This document shows positions 1 through 5,050 of a stretch of 9,126 nucleotides of DNA, in pieces; the first letter of the stretch is position 1, and the number at the start of each line of letters is the position of its first letter. Below the pieces are notes generated by a model, which had not been told where the DNA came from, searched no databases, and saw only the letters and a program-made list of their open reading frames with translations. Source of the stretch: Acidobacteriaceae bacterium (GTDB taxonomy: Bacteria > Acidobacteriota > Terriglobia > Terriglobales > Acidobacteriaceae); assembly GCA_030049955.1 (NCBI GenBank), contig JASIJX010000457.1, positions 1 to 9,126 on the forward strand, read 5' to 3'. A program made the position numbers and the translations under genes.

Positions 1-2
1 CG

Positions 3-1109
3 CCCGCGGCGCCTCCAATGCCGCCGTCCACCACGCAAACCGCACGAAAAACCGCGACCAGCCGCACCGCAGCAACCGAGCCTGCACGCACGGACCTGGC
101 CCGCACGGATTTCGACCGCGGCATGCGGCCCGCGACCGACACCCTGGTGGGCACTGTTACGCTGCGCAACGCGAACTGGCGCGCAGATTACCTCGCCAAC
201 CACGTTCAGATCGCGCAGGCCACGCTGCACCTTGGCGGCATGGCAACCGAATTCGACCCAGTCGTCTTTACCTACGGGCCGGTGAAAGGGACAGCCAGCA
301 TTACGCTGCCGGCAAACTGCGCGGCCCCCGAAAACGGCGCTCCAGAGGCCGCGGCGAAAAGCACGCCGTCCTGCGAGCCGCAGTTTCAGGCGCAGTTCGC
401 CTCGCTCAATGCAGCGACCCTCCAGAACGCATTCCTGGGCGCACGCCAGCCGGGCACTGTGCTCTCGAAACTCATTGACCGGTTGAGCTCGTCTTCAGCT
501 CCGCCGTGGCCCGCGATGCACGGAACCATCAAGGCCAACACGCTAATCCTCGGCCCGGTGACTCTGACCAACGGCTCGACCAGCATCGAAATCACAGGCA
601 ACACAGCAGACCTTACCGATGTTGACGCAACTCTTCTCGGCGGCCATTTTCACGGCAGCGGTACGTTGCGTTGGGTCAGCAGCGACCAGCAGCAGCCCGC
701 CTACACCATCGAAGGTCATCTGGAACGACTCAGCGCGCCTGCGGTAGGTCAGCTTCTCGCCATGCGCTGGACCGGCGGCGCTATCAACATGAACGGAACG
801 ATCGACGCTTCCGGCTTTACGCCGGCCGATCTGGCAACATCCGCGAAGGGAAAGCTGCACTTCGACTGGAGGCATGGCGCTGTGACGAATACCAACGCGG
901 ATGCTGGTGCAGACGCCAGCGATATTCCGCCGACGCTCGCGCACTTCGATGAGTGGAGCGGCGATGCGAAGATCGCCGATGGCGCCATCGCGGTCGGCGA
1001 TAACCGGGTAGTCGCAGGCGGGCGCAACCACCCCGTCCACGTGTCGATTCAAATCGCCAATCCGCCGAAGGTGCAGTTCGGCCAAATCGATCAGCCGGAG
1101 AATCCTTAG
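3..1109 (+). CDS. AsmA-like envelope protein, C-terminal part (5' partial)
   Basis: The frame is already open at the window edge, with no stop before the first ATG at 18, so this is the end of a longer gene and ATG18 is probably internal. After a low-complexity Pro/Thr/Ala/Arg stretch, the protein has alternating beta-strand-like segments (for example VGTVTLRNANW and IEGHLERLSAPAVGQLLAM). It also has the module GGAINMNGTIDASGFTPADL followed by AKGKLHFDWRHGAV, which is typical of the C-terminal region of AsmA-family proteins. In known members an N-terminal membrane anchor carries a long beta-rich periplasmic domain involved in outer-membrane lipid transport or assembly; the anchor would lie outside the window. 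The stop is TAG at 1107, 25 bp before the HAD gene, so co-transcription is possible. Family assignment rests on pattern recognition and is fairly likely; the substrate is unknown. Confidence 0.7.
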   Translation, partial: PAAPPMPPSTTQTARKTATSRTAATEPARTDLARTDFDRGMRPATDTLVGTVTLRNANWRADYLANHVQIAQATLHLGGMATEFDPVVFTYGPVKGTASITLPANCAAPENGAPEAAAKSTPSCEPQFQAQFASLNAATLQNAFLGARQPGTVLSKLIDRLSSSSAPPWPAMHGTIKANTLILGPVTLTNGSTSIEITGNTADLTDVDATLLGGHFHGSGTLRWVSSDQQQPAYTIEGHLERLSAPAVGQLLAMRWTGGAINMNGTIDASGFTPADLATSAKGKLHFDWRHGAVTNTNADAGADASDIPPTLAHFDEWSGDAKIADGAIAVGDNRVVAGGRNHPVHVSIQIANPPKVQFGQIDQPENP

Positions 1110-1122
1110 CAGCGTGCGGCTC

Positions 1123-1128
1123 TAAAAT
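1123..1128 (+). promoter_or_regulatory. Candidate -10 element for a leaderless HAD transcript
   Basis: TAAAAT lies 6 bases before the ATG at 1135, and no Shine-Dalgarno sequence is seen in the gap. A -10 hexamer at this distance would start transcription at or next to the A of the start codon, as in leaderless genes. There is no convincing -35 hexamer, because the upstream bases are the end of the AsmA-like gene. Read-through from that gene is an alternative. Confidence 0.3.
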
Positions 1129-1134
1129 CTACTT

Positions 1135-1815
1135 ATGGGTTCTTCGGTCTCAGCATCCCCGGTTCAGATTCATTGTCAGGGCGTCTTATTCGACATGGAC
1201 GGGATCCTGATCTCGTCTATCGGCTCCGTTGAACGGAGCTGGACCACGTGGTCCGGGATGCGCGGCATCGATCCAGAGCACGCCATCAGCATCGCCCACG
1301 GCCGCCGCGCCATCGAGACGCTTGCCAAACTTCGTCCCGATCTCGACTCCGAAGCCGAGCTGAAGATCATCGAAGACATTGAAATCGCCGACAACGAAGG
1401 CGTGGCTGTGCTTCCCGGCGTGCCGGAACTGGTGCGCGCGCTGCCGCGCGACCGCTGGACCGTGGTAACCAGCGCGACCGAGCGCCTCGCGCGCGCGCGT
1501 CTTGCAGCCAGCGGCATCCTGGTGCCTGAGCGCCTCGTCACAGCCAACCACGTGACGCTCGGCAAACCGCATCCTGAGCCGTTCCGCGCGGGCGCAGCAC
1601 TGCTCGGCTTCCCACCCGAAGAGTGCGTGGTATTCGAGGACTCGGCATCCGGCGCGCAGGCCGGCCGCGCTGCCGGATGCACGGTCGTCGCCACGACTTT
1701 CTCGCACCCGATCGAATCGCTGGACGCCGCGCACTACTTGGTGAAAGACGTAACCGGCGTGCAGGTGGAAGCCGGCCACAATGGTCTGGTTCTGCGGCTC
1801 ACGCCGCTGAGCTAG
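1135..1815 (+). CDS. HAD-superfamily phosphatase, subfamily IA, sugar-phosphatase-like
   Basis: This 226-residue protein carries all four HAD motifs. Motif I is LFDMDG, with nucleophile Asp20 and acid/base Asp22. Motif II is VVTSAT, with Thr112/Ser113. Motif III is GKPHPE, with Lys144. Motif IV is VFEDSASG, with Glu168 and Asp169 as Mg2+ ligands. An alpha-helical cap between motifs I and II contains SVERSWTTWSGMRGID and HGRRAIETL, which resemble the YfbT/DOG1-like sugar phosphatases acting on small phosphosugars such as 2-deoxyglucose 6-phosphate or glycerol 3-phosphate. The exact substrate cannot be read from sequence. The residue after DMDG is Ile24, where Thr or Val is usual, and the following segment reads LISS rather than the common LVDS; both look tolerable. 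The start at 1135 is the only ATG upstream of motif I. It lacks a ribosome binding site and may be leaderless. A cytoplasmic enzyme is expected, since no signal peptide is present. Confidence 0.9.
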   Translation: MGSSVSASPVQIHCQGVLFDMDGILISSIGSVERSWTTWSGMRGIDPEHAISIAHGRRAIETLAKLRPDLDSEAELKIIEDIEIADNEGVAVLPGVPELVRALPRDRWTVVTSATERLARARLAASGILVPERLVTANHVTLGKPHPEPFRAGAALLGFPPEECVVFEDSASGAQAGRAAGCTVVATTFSHPIESLDAAHYLVKDVTGVQVEAGHNGLVLRLTPLS

Positions 1816-1837
1816 CAAGTCAGAGAGGCAGCGAACC

Positions 1838-1865
1838 TGTTCTCTGTTCCTTATTCCCTGTTTGC
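1838..1865 (+). repeat. Degenerate heptamer array between convergent genes
   Basis: Four consecutive 7-base units, TGTTCTC, TGTTCCT, TATTCCC and TGTTTGC, fill most of the 62-bp gap between the HAD gene and the convergent carbonic anhydrase gene. The period is exact although the units differ by one to three bases. No hairpin with a T-run is seen here, so no intrinsic terminator separates the two convergent genes. Confidence 0.5.
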
Positions 1866-1877
1866 TGACCACTGCTT

Positions 1878-2636
1878 CTACTCGTTCGCTTCAATCTTCC
1901 GTCCGTGCAAGTCCTGCGTTGGCCGCGTGTTCATCTTGAATAAACTCGCAAAGGCATTGAGCTGCTCGCGGCTGATACTGACCGGCTGTTCGAGCACGAA
2001 CCAGCGGACGCCTTCGGTGCAGGGCGGCGTCAGTTCCGAGCCCATGTAGGTCCAGTAGCCGCGGTCGCCCGGCAGGAGGCCGCCGAGGTTCACCATGTCG
2101 GCGATCTTCTCGCTCTGCCCGGCGCGCGTGGGCAGATTCTCCCACAGCGTTGCGAGCGTCGCATTCGGGAATCCACGATCCTCGCTGAACAGTACGGCGA
2201 TATTGGCATGCTTTCCGTCCGCGCTCTGGTGCATCAGGTCGAGTTCCATGTCAAAGAGCTTTTTGCCGATGGCGTGCTCGCTGGGGTGGTGGAACTCGAA
2301 GCCGGTGAGGTTGTAGCGCACGCCGTCAGCCACGATGTAGCTGCCTGGATCGACGCGTCCCTCGATTGTGGTTCCGTTGTTGGTCAGCGTTATCGGGCCG
2401 CCGATGTAGCGGAACTCGATGGGCTGCAGGGCGCTGTTGAGCCGCGCGCCGCGGATCTCCACCGGCGACTGCTCGTGGCCTTTGTTGCAGGCCGAGTAAG
2501 AACGATCGAGCTTGTACCACACCAGCGGACCGGTGTGGCCCTGATAGGACCAGGGAACGTTTTGAGGCGCGGGGGTCTGGGCAGCGGCGAAAGCACAAAT
2601 CGCCAAAAGAAGTACAAAGAGCGAAGAGATACGCAT
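1878..2636 (-). CDS. Secreted alpha-carbonic anhydrase homologue with altered metal site
   Basis: The 252-residue protein begins with a signal peptide (residues 1 to about 19, hydrophobic FVLLLAICAFAAA, likely cleaved near AAAQ), so it should act in the periplasm. The fold signatures of the alpha class are present: GHEQSPVEI (54-62), NNGTTIEG, PSEH (118-121), YWTYMGS and LTPPCTEGVRW. Cys50 and Cys206 match the usual disulfide of secreted bacterial members. Alpha-class enzymes bind Zn2+ with three histidines in FHFH and ELHLVH contexts and interconvert CO2 and bicarbonate. Here the corresponding segments read FEFHHPSEH and MELDLMH, so His94 and His119 (human CAII numbering) align with Glu114 and Asp133; only His116 remains. 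The gatekeeper Thr199 aligns with Leu202 and the proton shuttle His64 with Thr. The protein may be a non-catalytic carbonic-anhydrase-related protein or bind another metal. ATG at 2636 is preceded by GGAG with a 6-base spacer. The frame is intact over the full family length. Confidence 0.92.
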   Translation of the reverse strand: MRISSLFVLLLAICAFAAAQTPAPQNVPWSYQGHTGPLVWYKLDRSYSACNKGHEQSPVEIRGARLNSALQPIEFRYIGGPITLTNNGTTIEGRVDPGSYIVADGVRYNLTGFEFHHPSEHAIGKKLFDMELDLMHQSADGKHANIAVLFSEDRGFPNATLATLWENLPTRAGQSEKIADMVNLGGLLPGDRGYWTYMGSELTPPCTEGVRWFVLEQPVSISREQLNAFASLFKMNTRPTQDLHGRKIEANE

Positions 2637-2675
2637 CAGGATCTCCGCATTTTGGGTTTCGAATATCCGCAGAGA

Positions 2676-2700
2676 ATTTTACGGTATCGGGCTGCAGCCC
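2676..2700 (-). promoter_or_regulatory. Candidate promoter and 12-bp palindrome ahead of the carbonic anhydrase gene
   Basis: On the minus strand a -10-like TAAAAT (2676-2681) lies about 40 bases before the start codon, between the metK terminator and this gene. No clear -35 hexamer is seen at the standard distance. Immediately upstream, at 2689-2700, is a perfect 12-bp palindrome, GGGCTGCAGCCC, in the position expected of a spacer or operator. Both calls are weak on their own. Confidence 0.3.
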
Positions 2701-2716
2701 AGTCCATTGCTCTGGC

Positions 2717-2750
2717 TGAAAGAAAGAAGGCAGTTGCCGGAGCAACTGCC
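2717..2750 (-). terminator. Intrinsic terminator of metK
   Basis: On the minus strand, 38 bases after the metK stop, a perfect 9-bp stem GGCAGTTGC/GCAACTGCC closes a UCCG tetraloop (UNCG class, very stable). It is followed by the pyrimidine tail TTCTTTCTTT. It separates metK from the downstream carbonic anhydrase gene, which therefore needs its own promoter. Confidence 0.9.
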
Positions 2751-2788
2751 CTCATGTCAGGCGCGATTGATTCGTTCTTGATTCGCGC

Positions 2789-3952
2789 TTACTTGGCCGC
2801 CAGCGCCACGCCTGCCTGCTCGGCAAGCCTGGCTGCTTTATCGGTCGCTTCCCAGCTGAACTCGGGCTCGGTGCGGCCAAAGTGACCATAGGCTGCCGTC
2901 TGCTGGTAAATGGGGCGGCGCAGGTTGAGGCTCTCAATAATGCCCTTGGGCGTGAGCGCAAAGTTCTTGCGCACAAGGCTGGTCAGCTTTGCCTCGCTGA
3001 TTTTGCCCGTGCCAAAGGTCTCCACGAGCACGCTCACCGGCTCGGCCACGCCAATGGCATAGGCCAGCTCGACCTCTGCCTTGTCAGCCAGGCCCGCGGC
3101 CACAATGTTCTTGGCAATGTGGCGGGCCATGTAGGCTGCGGAGCGGTCCACCTTTGTCGGATCCTTGCCCGAAAAGGCGCCGCCGCCGTGACGGCCCATG
3201 CCGCCGTAGGTGTCCACGATGATCTTGCGTCCGGTCAGTCCGGTGTCGCCCATCGGTCCGCCGATCACAAACCGACCGGTAGGATTGATGTGGTACTTGG
3301 TGTGCTCATCGAGCCACTTGGCCGGCAGCACAGCCTGGATCACCTGCTTGAGAACGTCGGCGTGCAGCTCGTCGTTGGTAACAGCCTCGGAGTGCTGGCT
3401 CGAGATGACCACGGCATCAATGCGCGCCGGCTTTCCGTTCTCGTCGTACTCTACCGTCACCTGGCTCTTGCCGTCGGGACGCAGGTAAGGCAGCTTGCCG
3501 TTCTTGCGCACATGCGTGAGCTGGCGCGTGAGCTTGTGGGCCAGCGAAATGGGAGCAGGCATCAGCTCAGGGGTGTCATTGGAGGCGTAGCCGAACATCA
3601 TGCCCTGGTCGCCGGCACCGCCGGTGTCAACACCCTGGGCGATGTCACCCGACTGCTTGTTGATCGACGAAATCACGGCGCAGGTATTCGAGTCGAAGCC
3701 GTAGAGCGCGTTGTCGTAGCCGATCGAGGCCACAACGCCGCGGACCAGCGTCTGAAAATCCACATACGCCTTGGTGGTGATTTCGCCCGCAATAACGACA
3801 AGGCCGGTTGCGGTCAGGGTCTCGGCAGCGACGCGGCTGTAGGGATCCTGCTCCAGGCAGGCATCGAGAATGGCGTCAGAAACCTGGTCGGCGATTTTAT
3901 CCGGATGGCCTTCGGTCACTGATTCAGAGGTAAACAAAAAGCGGTCGCTCAA
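2789..3952 (-). CDS. metK: S-adenosylmethionine synthetase (methionine adenosyltransferase)
   Basis: This cytoplasmic enzyme makes S-adenosylmethionine from methionine and ATP, releasing phosphate and pyrophosphate. The 387-residue length is normal for bacterial MetK. Visible signatures are [15 protein letters not shown] with His16 and Asp18 (ATP/Mg2+ binding), the first family signature [12 protein letters not shown] (112-123), the ATP-binding region around [17 protein letters not shown] (235-251), and the second signature [19 protein letters not shown] (256-274) with Lys263 and Lys267. The start is TTG at 3952. It gives the expected N-terminus [12 protein letters not shown] and sits 8 bases after a strong GGGGAGG. 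The gene has its own candidate promoter near 4088-4116, a leader of roughly 130 bases, and its own terminator, so it is probably monocistronic. No truncation or missing catalytic residue is seen. Confidence 0.98.
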   Translation of the reverse strand: MSDRFLFTSESVTEGHPDKIADQVSDAILDACLEQDPYSRVAAETLTATGLVVIAGEITTKAYVDFQTLVRGVVASIGYDNALYGFDSNTCAVISSINKQSGDIAQGVDTGGAGDQGMMFGYASNDTPELMPAPISLAHKLTRQLTHVRKNGKLPYLRPDGKSQVTVEYDENGKPARIDAVVISSQHSEAVTNDELHADVLKQVIQAVLPAKWLDEHTKYHINPTGRFVIGGPMGDTGLTGRKIIVDTYGGMGRHGGGAFSGKDPTKVDRSAAYMARHIAKNIVAAGLADKAEVELAYAIGVAEPVSVLVETFGTGKISEAKLTSLVRKNFALTPKGIIESLNLRRPIYQQTAAYGHFGRTEPEFSWEATDKAARLAEQAGVALAAK

Positions 3953-3960
3953 CTTCTACT

Positions 3961-3978
3961 CCTCCCCTTCAAGGGAAA
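3961..3978 (-). promoter_or_regulatory. metK ribosome binding site with a possible sequestering hairpin
   Basis: GGGGAGG (3961-3967) lies 8 bases before the TTG start and decides that start. Just upstream, CCCT can pair with AGGG across a 3-base loop (CCCTTGAAGGG), which would tie up the first G residues of the ribosome binding site. The stem is short, so a control role is only possible. Confidence 0.5.
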
Positions 3979-4057
3979 TTGCCGGCATGGCGATAGCAGG
4001 ATAGCGGGGCCAGCTGATGAAGCGGTTCTTTGCACTTGATCGAACAGAACTGCACGC

Positions 4058-4073
4058 ACAGGCCGGAGCCTGT
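4058..4073 (-). other. 5' leader hairpin of the metK transcript
   Basis: A perfect 6-bp stem ACAGGC/GCCTGT closes a UCCG tetraloop on the minus strand. A second 3-bp CGC/GCG helix can form below it after a 2-base bulge. If the promoter at 4088-4116 is right, this hairpin lies about 8 bases from the 5' end of the mRNA. It could be a stabilising cap or part of a regulatory leader. I could not match the leader to a known SAM or SAH riboswitch class. Confidence 0.4.
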
Positions 4074-4087
4074 CGGCGTATGAATCT

Positions 4088-4116
4088 ATGGTAACTGTAG
4101 CGGAGCAAAGGGGCAA
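4088..4116 (-). promoter_or_regulatory. Candidate sigma-70-type promoter of metK
   Basis: On the minus strand TTGCCC (4111-4116) and TACCAT (4088-4093) are separated by exactly 17 bases. Transcription would begin near 4081, giving a leader of about 130 bases before the TTG start. The -35 matches four of six consensus positions and the -10 keeps TA...T. Confidence 0.4.
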
Positions 4117-4119
4117 CGG

Positions 4120-4164
4120 ACGGCAGCGAATGGCGCGTGGCGTGCGTTAAACGGCAGCAAATGG
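4120..4164 (-). repeat. Two 14-bp direct repeats just upstream of the metK promoter
   Basis: ACGGCAGCGAATGG (4120-4133) and ACGGCAGCAAATGG (4151-4164), given as on the plus strand, differ at one base. Their starts are 31 bp apart, close to three helical turns. The nearer copy ends 3 bp upstream of the candidate -35. The arrangement is what paired binding sites of an activator look like, but no regulator is recognisable. Confidence 0.45.
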
Positions 4165-4189
4165 AGTTAGATGGGAAGACCGAAAAGGC

Positions 4190-4723
4190 CTAACCGCCGA
4201 AGATGGAAGCAAGCCGCGAGCCCTGCGCGTGAATCCAGTTCCAGGTAGAGTGCACCGCGGCAGACATGACGTGGGTGGGCACCACGCTCGGCCACCAGCC
4301 GGAGCGATACCCGTAATAGCGAATCGTACAGAAGGCGCCGAACACGGCCACGCCGAGCAGCACCGCAGCACCCGTCCAACGCAGGCGTACCTGCGCAGCC
4401 TCGCGGCGCAGGATGCGCGCCCGGCCCACGTTCTCTGCGAAGGCCGCCCAGCCGCTGCCATCCTCAACCGGCTCGCCGGCCGCGTTGGAGGCTCTCATGA
4501 AGCGCTCGATCCATTCCTGCTGGGCCTGCTGATCGAACCCCAGGGCGCCCGCGTAGCCGCGAACAATGCCCTTGCTCAGAATTCCGCCGGGGAGCAAACG
4601 GAAATGGCCTTGCTCCAACGCCATAAGATGACGCTGACTGATCTTGGTGACCGCCGTGATGTCATCCAGCGCGATGCCGCGGGCAATCCGCTCCATACGC
4701 AGGTCTTCACCAAAATTTCCCAT
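4190..4723 (-). CDS. RodZ-like membrane-anchored helix-turn-helix protein, short form
   Basis: The N-terminal part, residues 4 to about 75 (FGEDLRMERIARGIALDDI, then ISQRHLMALEQGHFRLLPGG and FVRGYAGALG-like sequence), matches the RodZ-type cytoplasmic HTH domain. In RodZ this domain binds MreB rather than DNA. A single transmembrane helix follows at about 117-136, after basic residues, giving an N-in topology. Only about 40 residues remain after it. RodZ proteins of Escherichia coli type are near 330 residues and carry a periplasmic beta domain (DUF4115-like), which is absent here. It may be a short RodZ homologue or another membrane HTH protein; whether it affects cell shape is open. The start ATG at 4723 gives the family N-terminus but has no good ribosome binding site. 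A strong promoter lies 48 bases upstream. It is separated from metK by about 240 bases. Confidence 0.82.
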   Translation of the reverse strand: MGNFGEDLRMERIARGIALDDITAVTKISQRHLMALEQGHFRLLPGGILSKGIVRGYAGALGFDQQAQQEWIERFMRASNAAGEPVEDGSGWAAFAENVGRARILRREAAQVRLRWTGAAVLLGVAVFGAFCTIRYYGYRSGWWPSVVPTHVMSAAVHSTWNWIHAQGSRLASIFGG

Positions 4724-4770
4724 CGGAAACCAGAGGAATACGCCGTTAAAGCCAAAGGAATTCCAAAATC

Positions 4771-4799
4771 ACGATAAACCCGCTTCCGGGCCTCGTCAA
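4771..4799 (-). promoter_or_regulatory. Sigma-70-type promoter of the RodZ-like gene
   Basis: On the minus strand TTGACG (4794-4799) and TATCGT (4771-4776) are separated by 17 bases, matching five and four consensus positions. The predicted start near 4764 gives a leader of about 40 bases. Confidence 0.6.
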
Positions 4800-4837
4800 A
4801 GAGATTTTAGAGCGTCTCGGGGTACCTTTGACAGGGG

Positions 4838-4851
4838 TTCCCTAGCGGGAA
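4838..4851. other. Small hairpin in the divergent intergenic region
   Basis: TTCCC and GGGAA form a perfect 5-bp stem around the loop TAGC. It lies about 40 bp upstream of the -35 of the RodZ-like gene. There is no T-run, so it is not a terminator; it could be an operator half-site pair or incidental. Confidence 0.3.
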
Positions 4852-4875
4852 ACACCCGTCCCAGTTGAGGAAGCA

Positions 4876-4896
4876 GGGCTGAGGGCTAGGGGCTAG
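4876..4896. repeat. Heptamer array, GGGCTAG type
   Basis: Three contiguous 7-base units, GGGCTGA, GGGCTAG and GGGCTAG, lie in the 327-bp gap between divergent genes. No gene is supported in this gap. Confidence 0.5.
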
Positions 4897-4908
4897 GTGG
4901 CTTGAGTA

Positions 4909-4943
4909 GCAGACAGCAAACTGCTAACAGCTGACAGCAAGAC
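4909..4943. repeat. Heptamer array, GCTAACA type
   Basis: Five contiguous 7-base units, GCAGACA, GCAAACT, GCTAACA, GCTGACA and GCAAGAC, keep an exact 7-base period with GC at the start of each. In reverse complement the units read TGTTAGC, TGTCTGC and so on, which resembles the TGTTNNC-type array at 1838-1865. Confidence 0.55.
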
Positions 4944-4963
4944 GCCCCTCTGGTTAAGTTTCT

Positions 4964-4994
4964 CTAGTCGCTAAGTCCCTCAGTCCCTAGTTCC
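4964..4994. repeat. Octamer-like array, CTAAGTCC type
   Basis: Four contiguous units, CTAGTCG (7), CTAAGTCC (8), CTCAGTCC (8) and CTAGTTCC (8), follow each other without gaps. The CTAG cores are partly complementary to the GGGCTAG array at 4876-4896, so the two could pair in a transcript. Confidence 0.5.
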
Positions 4995-4995
4995 C

Positions 4996-5026
4996 CGCTC
5001 TCTGCTGCTAGGCTGAAAAGAGAGCG
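4996..5026 (+). other. Leader hairpin ahead of the ABC permease gene
   Basis: CGCTCTCT (4996-5003) and AGAGAGCG (5019-5026) form a perfect 8-bp stem with a 15-base loop. The stem ends 24 bases before the start codon. No T-run follows, so it is not a terminator; a translational or stability role is possible. Confidence 0.4.
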
Positions 5027-5050
5027 CGGTCGCGCGCCAGAGGGCATTCC

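Noticed and set aside
18..20. ATG at 18 as the true start of the AsmA-like gene
   Set aside because: The frame is open to the window edge without a stop, no ribosome binding site is visible, and the protein lacks the N-terminal anchor expected of the family.
2882..3922. A 346-codon plus-strand open frame over metK
   Set aside because: It is the exact antisense of metK, has no ribosome binding site, and its sequence has no protein-like motifs. Long antisense frames are common in GC-rich genes.
3953..4189. SAM-I, SAM-II or SAH riboswitch upstream of metK
   Set aside because: None of the conserved cores could be found by eye. Only simple hairpins are seen, so no riboswitch is annotated.
4828..4850. 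TTGACA on the plus strand as the -35 of the ABC permease gene
   Set aside because: The sequence 16 to 18 bases downstream (AACACC region) has no -10 resemblance, and the site is more than 200 bases from the gene.
4876..4994. CRISPR-like or iteron/origin array
   Set aside because: The units are 7 to 8 bases, contiguous and drifting. There are no spacers, no 20-40 base repeats, no cas genes and no replication initiator gene nearby.
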